Assembly: GCA_032160545.1 (NCBI GenBank)
Contig: JAVHVN010000213.1
Coordinates: forward strand, 1-10,302
Direction: 5' to 3'
Source of the DNA: DATGFB01 sp032160545
GTDB lineage: Bacteria; Actinomycetota; Actinomycetes; Mycobacteriales; Jatrophihabitantaceae
DNA: 10,302 bases
Part shown: positions 1 to 6,317 of the stretch, piece by piece
Layout: the number at the start of each line of letters is the position of its first letter
How positions within the stretch are numbered: position 1 is the first letter of the stretch
Program-made: the position numbers and the translations under genes
The notes under the pieces: model-generated
What the model was told of the DNA's origin: nothing
Databases searched by the model: none
The model's input: the letters and a program-made list of their open reading frames with translations, nothing else

Positions 1-443
1 TGGCGATGCTGTCCGGTGACGTCGGCACCGCCGCCCGGCTGTGGAGTGAGCTCGGCTGCCCGCTGAACCGTGCGCTCGCCCTCGCCGACGGCTCGACCGA
101 GGACGAGCTGCGGCAGGCGCTGGCGGACTTCGACGCGCTGGACGCACCGGCCGCGGCCACGCTCGTCCGCAGGGCGATGCGGCGGCTCGGCATGAGAGCG
201 ATCCCGGCGGGCGCCCAGGCTGCCACTCGCGCCCACCCGGCAGGTTTGACACGGCGTGAACGTGAGGTCCTCGACCGCGTCTGCGCCGGGCGGACCAACG
301 CCGAGATCTCCGAGGAGCTGTTCATTTCGCTGCGGACGGTCGACCATCACGTGTCGTCGGTACTGACGAAGCTGAACGCCCCGTCCCGCAAGGTGGCCGC
401 CGCCGAGGCGGCGCGATTGGGGTTGGTCGGTGCCGAGGCATGA
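1..443 (+). CDS. LuxR-family transcriptional regulator, C-terminal part (5' end outside window)
   Basis: The reading frame is open from the first bases of the window, so the protein begins upstream and only about its last 146 residues are visible. The final 65 residues form a LuxR/GerE-type helix-turn-helix. It opens with LTRREREVLDRV, continues with NAEISEELFIS (scaffold helix) and ends with a recognition helix around LRTVDHHVSSVLTKL. The preceding stretch (GDVGTAARLWSELGCPLNRA, then RRAMRRLGMRAIPAG) resembles the helical segment just before the DNA-binding domain in large ATPase-containing LuxR regulators (the LAL/MalT-like type), where a W-x-x-L-G-x-P motif is common. This suggests, without proving, a protein of many hundred residues. 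It should bind DNA through the C-terminal HTH; the ligand and targets cannot be read here. A perfect palindrome lies 17 bases after its stop. Confidence 0.85.
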   Translation, partial: AMLSGDVGTAARLWSELGCPLNRALALADGSTEDELRQALADFDALDAPAAATLVRRAMRRLGMRAIPAGAQAATRAHPAGLTRREREVLDRVCAGRTNAEISEELFISLRTVDHHVSSVLTKLNAPSRKVAAAEAARLGLVGAEA

Positions 444-459
444 CGAAGATGGGTGCTCG

Positions 460-485
460 GTGCCGGCTACCTAGGTAGCCGGCAC
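460..485. terminator. Perfect 26-bp palindrome after the LuxR gene (hairpin terminator or operator)
   Basis: The left arm is GTGCCGGCTAC, the centre CTAG, and the right arm is the exact reverse complement of the left, giving a continuous 26-bp dyad. As RNA it would form an 11-bp GC-rich stem with a 4-base loop. It starts 17 bases after the LuxR stop and lies 65 bases before the next gene's start. No T-run follows, which is usual for actinobacterial hairpin terminators. Because the symmetry has no unpaired spacer, it could equally be a binding site for a dimeric regulator acting on the DUF4242 gene. Confidence 0.6.
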
Positions 486-550
486 GGATGTGCCGCCGCG
501 ACCAGCGGCCCTACGTTCCCAGTACCGATCCGGCGAGCAAGGAGAACCCG

Positions 551-802
551 ATGCCTCTCTACATGGACGTGCACAACCTCGGCGGCCCCGTCACCGTCGA
601 CGACGTCGCGAAGGCACACCAGGCCGACCTGGCCGAGCAGGGCAAGCACGACGTCAACTACCTGCGGTACTGGGTGGACGAGCAGAACGGCAAGATCTTC
701 TGCCTCGTCGAGGCACCGTCGGCCGACGCCGCGTCGTTCGTACACCGCGAGGCCCACGGCCTGGTCGCGGACGAGGTCTTCCAGGTGCAGGAAGGCGTCT
801 GA
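551..802 (+). CDS. DUF4242 / SCO4226-like small protein, possible nickel-binding
   Basis: This gene encodes 83 residues. The start at 551 is chosen because AAGGAG sits at 539-544 with a 6-base spacer, and because the length matches the family (about 80-90 residues). The N-terminus MPLYMDVHNL, the segment AKAHQADLAEQGKHDVNYLR, the central GKIFCLVEAPSADAASFVHR and the end HGLVADEVFQV are all typical of DUF4242. The Streptomyces coelicolor member SCO4226 is a ferredoxin-like-fold dimer reported to bind nickel. Candidate metal ligands here are H9, H23, C51, H65 and H69; which of them bind is inference. There is no signal peptide, so it should be cytosolic. It stands alone between the palindrome at 460-485 and the hairpin at 826-855, so it is probably a single-gene transcript. 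A TACGTT at 512-517 could be its -10 box, but no good -35 accompanies it. Confidence 0.85.
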   Translation: MPLYMDVHNLGGPVTVDDVAKAHQADLAEQGKHDVNYLRYWVDEQNGKIFCLVEAPSADAASFVHREAHGLVADEVFQVQEGV

Positions 803-825
803 GCGCTGCCGGCGCCGGGGAGGGA

Positions 826-855
826 CGCGGGGCCGGCACGACGGCCGGCCCCGCG
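826..855. terminator. Hairpin terminator between convergent genes
   Basis: Two perfect 12-base complementary arms (826-837, CGCGGGGCCGGC, and 844-855) flank a 6-base loop ACGACG. The structure lies 23 bases after the DUF4242 stop and 5 bases from the stop of the convergent minus-strand gene. Being symmetrical, it can act on transcripts from both sides. There is no T-run, as is common in high-GC actinobacteria. Confidence 0.75.
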
Positions 856-860
856 CTGCC

Positions 861-2393
861 TCACACCTGGCCGGGATAGAACCCCAGCCGGGCCAGTGGC
901 TCGACGATCTCGTACTCCTCGTACGACAGGTGCGAGAGCAGCGCGTCCGTGAGCAGGTCGACGGACGCCTGCAGCCCGGAGAAGTCCTCGGGGTCGGCGA
1001 TGAACTCGACGAGCGCACGGTCGATCCGCTCGAGCAGGTCGTGGATCGTGCGGTGCTCGTCCTCGAGCCGGTCGATGACGGGGACGAGATCGGGGTCGCG
1101 CTCGCGCAGGTGCGGGAAGATCGCGTCGTCCTCGAGACCGTGGTGCCCCGCCACCAACCGGCAGTAGGACGCGCAGAAGGCGCCGAGCGTCCAGTCGTTC
1201 TGGCGCATCGTCATGTCGTTGATCTCCGACCGGGCCTGCGCCGCCTGGACCGTGCCGGCGCGTACCTGCTCGATCAGCGAGCGCAGGCGGGTCAGCTCGG
1301 TGCGCAGGTGGTCGTGCACGTCGATGAGGTGCTGGCCGACGGCTCGGCCCCGGTCGGTGTACTCGCTGTCGTGCCGCTGCGGGGGACGGTGCGGGCGCGT
1401 CGACTCGTCCCACGCCGGCTCGGCGGCCAGGCGTACGCCGGGATCGCTGGTGGGCGTCACGCCGAGGGCGTCCGTGCCGGGCCGCGCCGGCGTCGCGACC
1501 TCGGCGACCGGCGGCTGTGCCTCGGCGGACGTCGTCCGGTCCGCCCGTCCGCTGCGCTGGGCGGCCACCATCGCGCGGACCGCGGGCGCGATCTCCTGAC
1601 CGAACCGTTCCAGTTCGTCCGGGTCGTCGGAGCCGACGATGAAGGTGCTGATGCCGTCACCGACCGCGAGCTCGGCCAGCTCGTCCGGCGTCACGCCCGG
1701 ACCGATGTTGAGCAGCCGCCGGATCTGCGCGGGGTCGCGGCCCGCCGCGGCGGCGGCCTCGTCGATGATCGCGTTGCCCCTGGCCAGGTCACCCGGTTGC
1801 AGGTAACCCAGCGTCGGCAGCCAGCCGTCGGCCCGCCGCCCGATCAGGCGCAGCATGCGTGGCTTGTACGCGCCGATCCAGATCCCGATGTCGTGTGCGG
1901 GTGCGGGGCCGCGCTTCGCCCCGTGCACGCGATGGAACTCGCCGCCGACGCGCAGCATCGACGGGTCGCCCGCGGCCCAGATCCCGCGGATCACCGAGAT
2001 GGCCTCGTCCAGTGCCTGGACGCTCTGCGACGGTGTGAGCCGTCGCCCGCCCATCGCCTCGATCGCGTCCCAGAACGACCCGGCGCCCATGGCGAGCTCG
2101 ACGCGACCGCTGCTGAGCAGGTCGAGGCTCGCGGCGCTGCGCGCGACCACGGCGGGCTGGCGCAGCGGCAGGTTCAGCACGTTCGCCGACAGCCGCACCG
2201 AATCGGTCAGCGCGGCGGTGTAGCTGAGCAGGGTCCACGTGTCGAGGAAGCCGGGCTGGTACGGGTGGTCCTGGAAGGTCACCAGGTCGAGCCCCGCCCG
2301 CTCACTCAGCTGGGCGAGGGCGACGGCGTTGTGCGGCGCGCCACTGACCGGGGTGATGAAGCTGCCGAACTGAACGTCGTGCCCGTAGTCCAT
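861..2393 (-). CDS. Luciferase-like (LLM) flavin/F420-dependent oxidoreductase fused to a C-terminal hemerythrin (HHE) domain
   Basis: The protein has 510 residues. Residues 1 to about 278 are a bacterial-luciferase-like TIM-barrel domain. They begin VQFGSFITPVSG, followed by ERAGLDLVTFQDHPYQPGFLDTW, VRLSANVLNLPLRQP, LDLLSSGRVELAMGAG, IWIGAYKPRMLRLIGRRADGW and a late FIVGSDDP. Members use reduced FMN or coenzyme F420; the sequence does not decide which. Residues 279-350 are a Pro/Ala/charged linker. Residues 352-505 form a four-helix hemerythrin-type domain with candidate iron ligands H360 (VHDH), H417-x3-E421 (in GHHGLEDD), H447 (EDEH), H451 and H488-x3-E492. This domain normally binds a di-iron centre that senses or carries O2 or NO. 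The start ATG at 2393 has GAAGGA four bases upstream, and LLM homology begins right after it. The gene is divergent from the kinase gene. The substrate is unknown. One reading frame covers both domains with no stop between them, so the fusion is genuine unless there is a sequencing error. Confidence 0.88.
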   Translation of the reverse strand: MDYGHDVQFGSFITPVSGAPHNAVALAQLSERAGLDLVTFQDHPYQPGFLDTWTLLSYTAALTDSVRLSANVLNLPLRQPAVVARSAASLDLLSSGRVELAMGAGSFWDAIEAMGGRRLTPSQSVQALDEAISVIRGIWAAGDPSMLRVGGEFHRVHGAKRGPAPAHDIGIWIGAYKPRMLRLIGRRADGWLPTLGYLQPGDLARGNAIIDEAAAAAGRDPAQIRRLLNIGPGVTPDELAELAVGDGISTFIVGSDDPDELERFGQEIAPAVRAMVAAQRSGRADRTTSAEAQPPVAEVATPARPGTDALGVTPTSDPGVRLAAEPAWDESTRPHRPPQRHDSEYTDRGRAVGQHLIDVHDHLRTELTRLRSLIEQVRAGTVQAAQARSEINDMTMRQNDWTLGAFCASYCRLVAGHHGLEDDAIFPHLRERDPDLVPVIDRLEDEHRTIHDLLERIDRALVEFIADPEDFSGLQASVDLLTDALLSHLSYEEYEIVEPLARLGFYPGQV

Positions 2394-2422
2394 CGCGTCC
2401 TTCGCTCGCTCGCCCCCTCCCG

Positions 2423-2428
2423 ATCGTA
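2423..2428 (-). promoter_or_regulatory. Candidate -10 box for the LLM-hemerythrin gene
   Basis: On the minus strand this hexamer reads TACGAT, which fits the actinobacterial TAnnnT pattern, and it lies 29 bases before the start codon. No convincing TTGACA-like box is found 16-19 bases further upstream, so this is a weak call. The rest of the divergent region (2429-2561) is GC-rich and shows no clear operator. Confidence 0.25.
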
Positions 2429-2561
2429 ATGACGCGCCAGGGACGGCCGGCGGGCGCCCGGGGCGCACGGCAATGCACCACGCACCCGTTAGAGCGGCCG
2501 GCCGGCCGGGCATGTCCTGGCTGTCGTCGGCGCGCTCGCGCCGCATCGGGGCAGGGGCGCA

Positions 2562-2615
2562 ATGATCATCGTCGAGGTCGGGTGGCTGGCCGCCGCGCTG
2601 GTGACCAGCTACTGA
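2562..2615 (+). CDS. Possible 17-codon leader peptide upstream of the kinase gene
   Basis: An ATG at 2562, preceded by AGGGG (2553-2557) with a 4-base spacer, opens a short frame encoding MIIVEVGWLAAALVTSY. It stops with TGA at 2613-2615, leaving one base before the kinase ATG at 2617. Every codon is a preferred high-GC codon (ATC, GTC, GAG, CTG, GCC, ACC, TAC). The kinase start itself has no recognisable Shine-Dalgarno sequence, so ribosomes finishing the small frame could re-initiate on it. This supports translational coupling or a regulatory leader. A 17-codon frame can easily arise by chance, and nothing about the peptide is recognised, so confidence is low. Confidence 0.35.
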   Translation: MIIVEVGWLAAALVTSY

Positions 2616-2616
2616 C

Positions 2617-3903
2617 ATGGTCGATCTCGCGCCTCCGTCCGGCTCGCCGCTGCCTTGCCCCGCACTGCCGTTGCTCGCCGGTCGCTACCGGCTCGGCGCC
2701 CTGCTGGGTCGCGGCGGCATGGCCGACGTGCTCGAGGCATGGGACGAGCTGACCGGCCGCAAGGTCGCCGTCAAACTCTTCCGGCCCGACGTCGCGACGG
2801 CCGACGGTGACCTGCGCCGCGGCAACGAGGCGCGGCTGCTCGAAGGCCTCGAGCACCCGAACCTCGTGCGGGTGCTCGACGCCGGTGTCGACGACACTCA
2901 CCCCGCCGACCCGCGGGCGTACCTCGCGCTCGAACTGGTCGACGGCCCCACGCTCGCCGCCCGCATCGCCCGCGGCCCGCTGCCCGAGCGCCTCGTGCGC
3001 GGCATCGGCGGGCAGCTGGCGAGTGCGCTGGCGTACGTGCACAGCGGCGGAATCGTGCATCGCGACGTGAAACCGGCAAACATCCTGTTGGGCAGGTACC
3101 CCACGCTCGGCGACCCGGACGGGGCCGTCGCGAAGCTCACCGACTTCGGCATCGCCCACGTGCTCGACGCCACCCGGATGACCGAGCACGGGTCGACGAG
3201 CGGCACGGCCAACTACCTCAGCCCGGAGCAGGTGCGCAGCAACACCTTCACCGCGGCGAGCGACGTGTACTCCCTCGGGCTCGTGCTGCTCGAGAGCCTG
3301 ACCGGCGTGCGCGCCTACCCGGGCCTCGGCATCGAGGCCGCGGTGGCACGGCTCTACACGCCTCCGGTGGTGCCGGACTCCCTCGGACCCGCCTGGCAGG
3401 CGCTGCTCGTCGCCATGACCGCGGACCAGCCCGTCCGACGGCCGACGGCCGAGGCCGTCGCGTCCTGGATCGCCGGGCTCGATGACACCGCATCGTTCGA
3501 GCTCGCCGACCCGGTGACGAGTTCGGCGCCGCGGACCAAGCGCAGGCGCCGGCCCCGGACGGGCGTGCTGGCCGCTGCCGGGGCCGCGGTGGTGTGCGCG
3601 GCGGCTGCGCTCGCCGTGCTCGGCGCCACCTCGGGCAGCGCTGATTCGCGAACCCCGACCGTCGTGCCGGTGCGCTCGACCGCACGGTCGGCGGGGGTCG
3701 CGCACCCCGCGGTCGGGACGGCCGGAGGCACCGCCGTGCAACCCGCCGTCGGGACCCGTCCCGCGCCGCCGCCCACGGCCTCGGCCGCACCGTCGGCACC
3801 GTCGGGCGCGAAGGCAACGTCGGGCGCCAAGGCACCGAGGCCGGCGCAGCGTGCTGTGCAACCGGGTCCGACCGGCACGCACGGCAAGCACGGCAAGCAC
3901 TGA
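2617..3903 (+). CDS. Membrane-anchored Hanks-type serine/threonine protein kinase
   Basis: The protein has 428 residues. The kinase domain spans about 24-290 and has all key elements: glycine loop LLGRGGMADV (29-38), ATP-binding lysine K53 in VAVK, helix-C glutamate E71, catalytic loop HRDVKPAN (148-155), DFG at 176-178, an activation segment with STSGTANYLSPE (193-204), and R275 in the last conserved helix. It should therefore be active and phosphorylate Ser/Thr of cytosolic proteins and itself. After a basic stop-transfer run (TKRRRRPR, 307-314), one transmembrane helix spans about 315-337. The outer tail of about 90 residues is rich in Pro, Ala, Thr and Gly with no PASTA or other sensor domain, and it ends GTHGKHGKH. 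The ATG at 2617 is the only sensible start, because the frame upstream is closed at 2602 and has no other start codon. It has no clear ribosome site of its own. The phosphorylation target and paralogue class (Pkn family) cannot be assigned. Confidence 0.93.
   Translation: MVDLAPPSGSPLPCPALPLLAGRYRLGALLGRGGMADVLEAWDELTGRKVAVKLFRPDVATADGDLRRGNEARLLEGLEHPNLVRVLDAGVDDTHPADPRAYLALELVDGPTLAARIARGPLPERLVRGIGGQLASALAYVHSGGIVHRDVKPANILLGRYPTLGDPDGAVAKLTDFGIAHVLDATRMTEHGSTSGTANYLSPEQVRSNTFTAASDVYSLGLVLLESLTGVRAYPGLGIEAAVARLYTPPVVPDSLGPAWQALLVAMTADQPVRRPTAEAVASWIAGLDDTASFELADPVTSSAPRTKRRRRPRTGVLAAAGAAVVCAAAALAVLGATSGSADSRTPTVVPVRSTARSAGVAHPAVGTAGGTAVQPAVGTRPAPPPTASAAPSAPSGAKATSGAKAPRPAQRAVQPGPTGTHGKHGKH
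3802..3837 (+). repeat. Two 18-bp tandem units in the kinase tail
   Basis: Positions 3802-3819 and 3820-3837 are near-identical copies (TCGGGCGCGAAGGCAACG, then the same with two substitutions), each encoding SGAKAT or SGAKAP. A second short duplication near 3880-3900 encodes the HGK-HGK end of the protein. The extracytoplasmic tail therefore appears to evolve by small in-frame duplications, which fits a spacer-like function. Confidence 0.6.
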
Positions 3904-3933
3904 GTCCTGAGTCGGTCATCGGGCAGTCGCCGC

Positions 3934-3972
3934 GCCTGGCCGGCCGCCGGCGCAGCGCTCGTCAGGCCAGGC
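3934..3972 (+). terminator. Possible hairpin terminator of the kinase gene
   Basis: GCCTGGCC (3934-3941) and its exact complement GGCCAGGC (3965-3972) are separated by 23 bases, themselves GC-rich and able to fold. The structure lies 31 bases after the kinase stop and 40 bases before the next start. No T-run follows. The long loop makes this weaker than the hairpin at 826-855. Confidence 0.35.
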
Positions 3973-4012
3973 AAAGCGGGCACCGGTAGCTTGTGCCGCG
4001 AGGAGGTCGGAC

Positions 4013-5674
4013 ATGTCGCTGGATGCGGATGCGATCGTCGTCGGCGGGGGTCTCGCGGGGCTGGTCGCGGCGGGCGAACTGCTCGCGGCCGGTCGCCGGG
4101 TGCTGCTCGTCGAGCAGGAGCCCGAGCAGAACCTCGGCGGCCAGGCGTTCTGGTCGTTCGGCGGGCTGTTCTTCGTCGACTCACCCGAGCAGCGCCGGAT
4201 GCGGATCAAGGACTCGATCGACCTCGCGTTGCAGGACTGGTTCGGCAGCGCTGCATTCGACCGGCTCGACGACGAGGACGTGTGGCCGAAGCAGTGGGCC
4301 GAGGCATACGTCCACTTCGCCGCCGGCGAGAAGCGGGCGTGGCTACACGAGCGCGGGGTGCGGTTCTTCCCGGTCGTCGGCTGGGCCGAGCGCGGCGGGT
4401 ACGGCGCCAACGGACATGGCAATTCGGTGCCGCGCTTCCATATCACCTGGGGCACCGGCCCCGCGCTCGTCGCGCCGTTCGCCGCGCAGGCGCGCGAGGC
4501 CGCTTCGCGCGGGCAACTGCGCTTCGCCTTCCGGCACCGGGTGGACGAGCTGATCGTGTCGGACGGTGTGGTGGAGGGTGTTCGTGGCACCGTGCTCGAA
4601 CCGTCCGACGCGCCGCGGGCGGCGCCGACGTCGCGGGTCGGCGTGGGTGAGTTCGAGTTCCGCGCGCAGGCGGTGCTGGTCACCTCCGGCGGCATCGGGG
4701 GCAACTTCGATTTGGTTCGCCAGAACTGGCCGCAGCGCATGGGCAGCGTGCCGAAGCACATGATTGCCGGCGTCCCCGACTTCGTCGACGGGCGCATGAT
4801 CGCGATCACGCAGGCAGCCGGCGGGCGGGTCGTCAATCCCGACCGGATGTGGCACTACGTCGAGGGCATCCACAACTACGACCCGATCTGGACGAACCAC
4901 GGCATCCGCATCCTGCCGGGGCCCTCGTCGCTCTGGCTCGACGCGCGCGGCAACCGGTTGCCGGTGCCGCTGTTCCCGGGCTTCGACACGCTGGGGACGC
5001 TCGAACACATCATGTCGACCGGTTACGACCACACCTGGTTCGTGCTCACCAAGAAGATCATCGGCAAGGAGTTCGGGCTGTCTGGTTCGGAACAGAATCC
5101 CGATCTCACCGGCAGGAGCGTGCGGCAGGTCATCGACCGAGCCCGGGCTGACATGCCGGGGCCGGTGCGCGCGTTCCTCGACCGCGGCGAGGACTTCGTG
5201 CAGGCCGACACGCTCGACGACCTGATCGAGAAGATGAACAAGGTGACCGACGAGCCCCTGCTCGATCCCGAGACCGTGCGCCGCGAGGTGATCGGCCGTG
5301 ACCGCGAGATGGACAACGAGTACACGAAGGACCTGCAGGTCGCGGCGCTGCGCCAGGCGCGCAGCTACCTGCCCGACAAGATCACCCGGGTCGCGGCACC
5401 GCACAAGCTCACCGACCCGAAGGCCGGGCCGCTGATCGCGGTGCGGCTGTCCATCCTGACCCGTAAGACGCTCGGCGGGTTGAACACCGACCTGTCCTCG
5501 CGCGTGCTCTCGGCGACGGGTGAGCCGATCCCGGGGCTGTACGCCGCGGGCGAGGTCGCCGGCTTCGGCGGCGGGGGCGTGCACGGCTACCGCGCCCTCG
5601 AGGGCACCTTCCTGGGTGGCTGCGTCTTCAGCGGTCGCGCCGCCGGACGGGCCGCCGCCGACGCCACCGCATGA
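4013..5674 (+). CDS. FAD-binding dehydrogenase of the KstD/fumarate-reductase-like flavoprotein group (COG3573-like)
   Basis: The protein has 553 residues, and AGGAGG at 4001-4006 six bases before the ATG fixes the start. The N-terminal dinucleotide-binding fold reads DAIVVGGGLAGLVAAGELL (GGGLAG at 11-16), with E34 at the end of the second strand for the FAD ribose. The next segment, NLGGQAFWSFGGLFFVDSPEQRRM, is the usual second FAD contact. The C-terminal flavin signature from residue 508 (GLYAAGEVAGFGGGGVHGYR, then LEGTFLGGCVFSGRAAG) is characteristic of soluble fumarate-reductase and 3-ketosteroid dehydrogenase flavoproteins. Length and motifs match a conserved, uncharacterised actinobacterial class annotated as FAD-binding dehydrogenase. 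It has no signal peptide or heme sites and should be cytosolic. It probably desaturates or reduces a C-C bond next to a carbonyl; the substrate is unknown. A true steroid dehydrogenase is possible but is not supported by neighbours. It ends 4 bases from the convergent SRPBCC gene. Confidence 0.88.
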   Translation: MSLDADAIVVGGGLAGLVAAGELLAAGRRVLLVEQEPEQNLGGQAFWSFGGLFFVDSPEQRRMRIKDSIDLALQDWFGSAAFDRLDDEDVWPKQWAEAYVHFAAGEKRAWLHERGVRFFPVVGWAERGGYGANGHGNSVPRFHITWGTGPALVAPFAAQAREAASRGQLRFAFRHRVDELIVSDGVVEGVRGTVLEPSDAPRAAPTSRVGVGEFEFRAQAVLVTSGGIGGNFDLVRQNWPQRMGSVPKHMIAGVPDFVDGRMIAITQAAGGRVVNPDRMWHYVEGIHNYDPIWTNHGIRILPGPSSLWLDARGNRLPVPLFPGFDTLGTLEHIMSTGYDHTWFVLTKKIIGKEFGLSGSEQNPDLTGRSVRQVIDRARADMPGPVRAFLDRGEDFVQADTLDDLIEKMNKVTDEPLLDPETVRREVIGRDREMDNEYTKDLQVAALRQARSYLPDKITRVAAPHKLTDPKAGPLIAVRLSILTRKTLGGLNTDLSSRVLSATGEPIPGLYAAGEVAGFGGGGVHGYRALEGTFLGGCVFSGRAAGRAAADATA

Positions 5675-5678
5675 CACG

Positions 5679-6170
5679 TCAGGGGTGCTTGGCGAAATAC
5701 GCCCTGGCCCGCCGCGGCACGGACCTGCACACCAGGTCGGTGATCGGGTCGCTCAGGCGCACCAGCGTCTTCGCGCGGTCGCTGGGTGTCAGCGCGACCG
5801 TCCAGGTGAAGCGGCTGCCGGTTGCGGTGGGCTCGACGAGGTAGTCCTCGGCGAACGAGCGCAGCAGCGGGCGGTTCGCCTCGGTGACGAAGAACGACAT
5901 GCGATGCCCCTCGTCCCACCCGAAGAACCGCTCGTGCACGGTGACGGCGTGCAGGGGCAGCACGACCGAGCGAGTGGTGCCGATGCCGAACGGGCGCGGC
6001 GAGGTCCATTCGAGCGAGATGCCGAGACCCCAGTCGGCCAGCGCGCGGTCGGACGTGAGCGACTGCCACACCCGCTCGGGCGCGACATCGAGATCCACCG
6101 GGTAGCTGTGCCGGTACGGCGCGGTGTCGAAGTACGTCTCGTCGACGGGCTCGCAGGGATACCAGGTCAT
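5679..6170 (-). CDS. SRPBCC (START/Bet v1-like) family protein
   Basis: The protein has 163 residues, normal for a single helix-grip (SRPBCC) domain. After a short lead comes the hallmark YPVDLDVAPERVWQSLTSDRALADWG (about 23-48), i.e. the first beta strand followed by the x-APERVW-x2-L helix. A middle strand reads FGIGTTRSVVLPLHAVTVHERFFGWDEGHRMSF. The C-terminal strand and long helix include SRFTWTVALTPSD and the end RRARAYFAKHP. These proteins bind hydrophobic ligands and include polyketide cyclases, lipid carriers and coenzyme Q-binding-like proteins. The ligand is unknown here. It is probably the last gene of the paaI-paaK operon, 15 bases after the 43-codon gene's stop, so a link to aromatic-acid or acyl-CoA metabolism is inferred from context. 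No strong ribosome site precedes the ATG, which fits coupled translation. Confidence 0.8.
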   Translation of the reverse strand: MTWYPCEPVDETYFDTAPYRHSYPVDLDVAPERVWQSLTSDRALADWGLGISLEWTSPRPFGIGTTRSVVLPLHAVTVHERFFGWDEGHRMSFFVTEANRPLLRSFAEDYLVEPTATGSRFTWTVALTPSDRAKTLVRLSDPITDLVCRSVPRRARAYFAKHP

Positions 6171-6185
6171 GCCGTCGAGAATGCC

Positions 6186-6317
6186 CTACGGCTCGTCGAC
6201 GACCCGTAGGCCGCCGAATGCGATCGTGCAGACGGCGTCGGTCGCGAGCCGCAGCAGCGCCTCCTCGCCGTCGACGAGGTCGTAACCGGGGTCGACCCGT
6301 CGCGCGACCGCCGTCAC
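6186..6317 (-). CDS. Small unknown protein, translationally coupled to paaK
   Basis: A GTG at 6317 overlaps the paaK TGA in the same GTGA arrangement that joins paaI to paaK and the permease to the deaminase in this window. The frame encodes 43 residues, starting MTAVARRVDPGYDLVDGEEA, continuing through LLRLATDAVCTIAFGG and ending in VDEP, and stops with TAG at 6186-6188. Codon use is strongly GC3-biased like its neighbours, and the composition is protein-like (an amphipathic central segment, one cysteine). I do not recognise a family. It has no signal peptide and no clear membrane helix. It may be a genuine small protein of the operon, or the remaining end of a longer ancestor whose front was lost. 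The overlap and the 15-base gap to the following gene favour a real, translated gene. Confidence 0.55.
   Translation of the reverse strand: MTAVARRVDPGYDLVDGEEALLRLATDAVCTIAFGGLRVVDEP

Noticed and set aside
453..2429. Long plus-strand open frame of about 658 codons
   Set aside because: It is antisense to the LLM-hemerythrin gene, its product is a low-complexity Arg/Val/Asp-rich sequence without any family motif, and such shadows are common in high-GC DNA.
2494..2509. Run of GGCC repeats in the divergent intergenic region
   Set aside because: It is self-complementary only because of its simple GC composition; no spacing or flanking feature suggests a site.
2394..2618. 75-codon upstream extension of the LLM-hemerythrin frame
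   Set aside because: The extension has no LLM similarity, would overlap the kinase start, and a ribosome site plus family N-terminus support the ATG at 2393.
2566..3900. Long minus-strand open frame opposite the kinase gene
   Set aside because: The kinase frame has every catalytic motif in order; the opposite frame has Arg/Gly-rich composition and no recognisable domain.
4343..5677. Long minus-strand open frame opposite the FAD dehydrogenase
   Set aside because: It mirrors codon bias of the true gene and shows no motif, whereas the plus strand has both FAD signatures and a perfect ribosome site.
5672..5681. TGACACGTCA near-palindrome at the convergent stops
   Set aside because: The arms are only 4 bases and made by the two stop codons facing each other; expected by chance.
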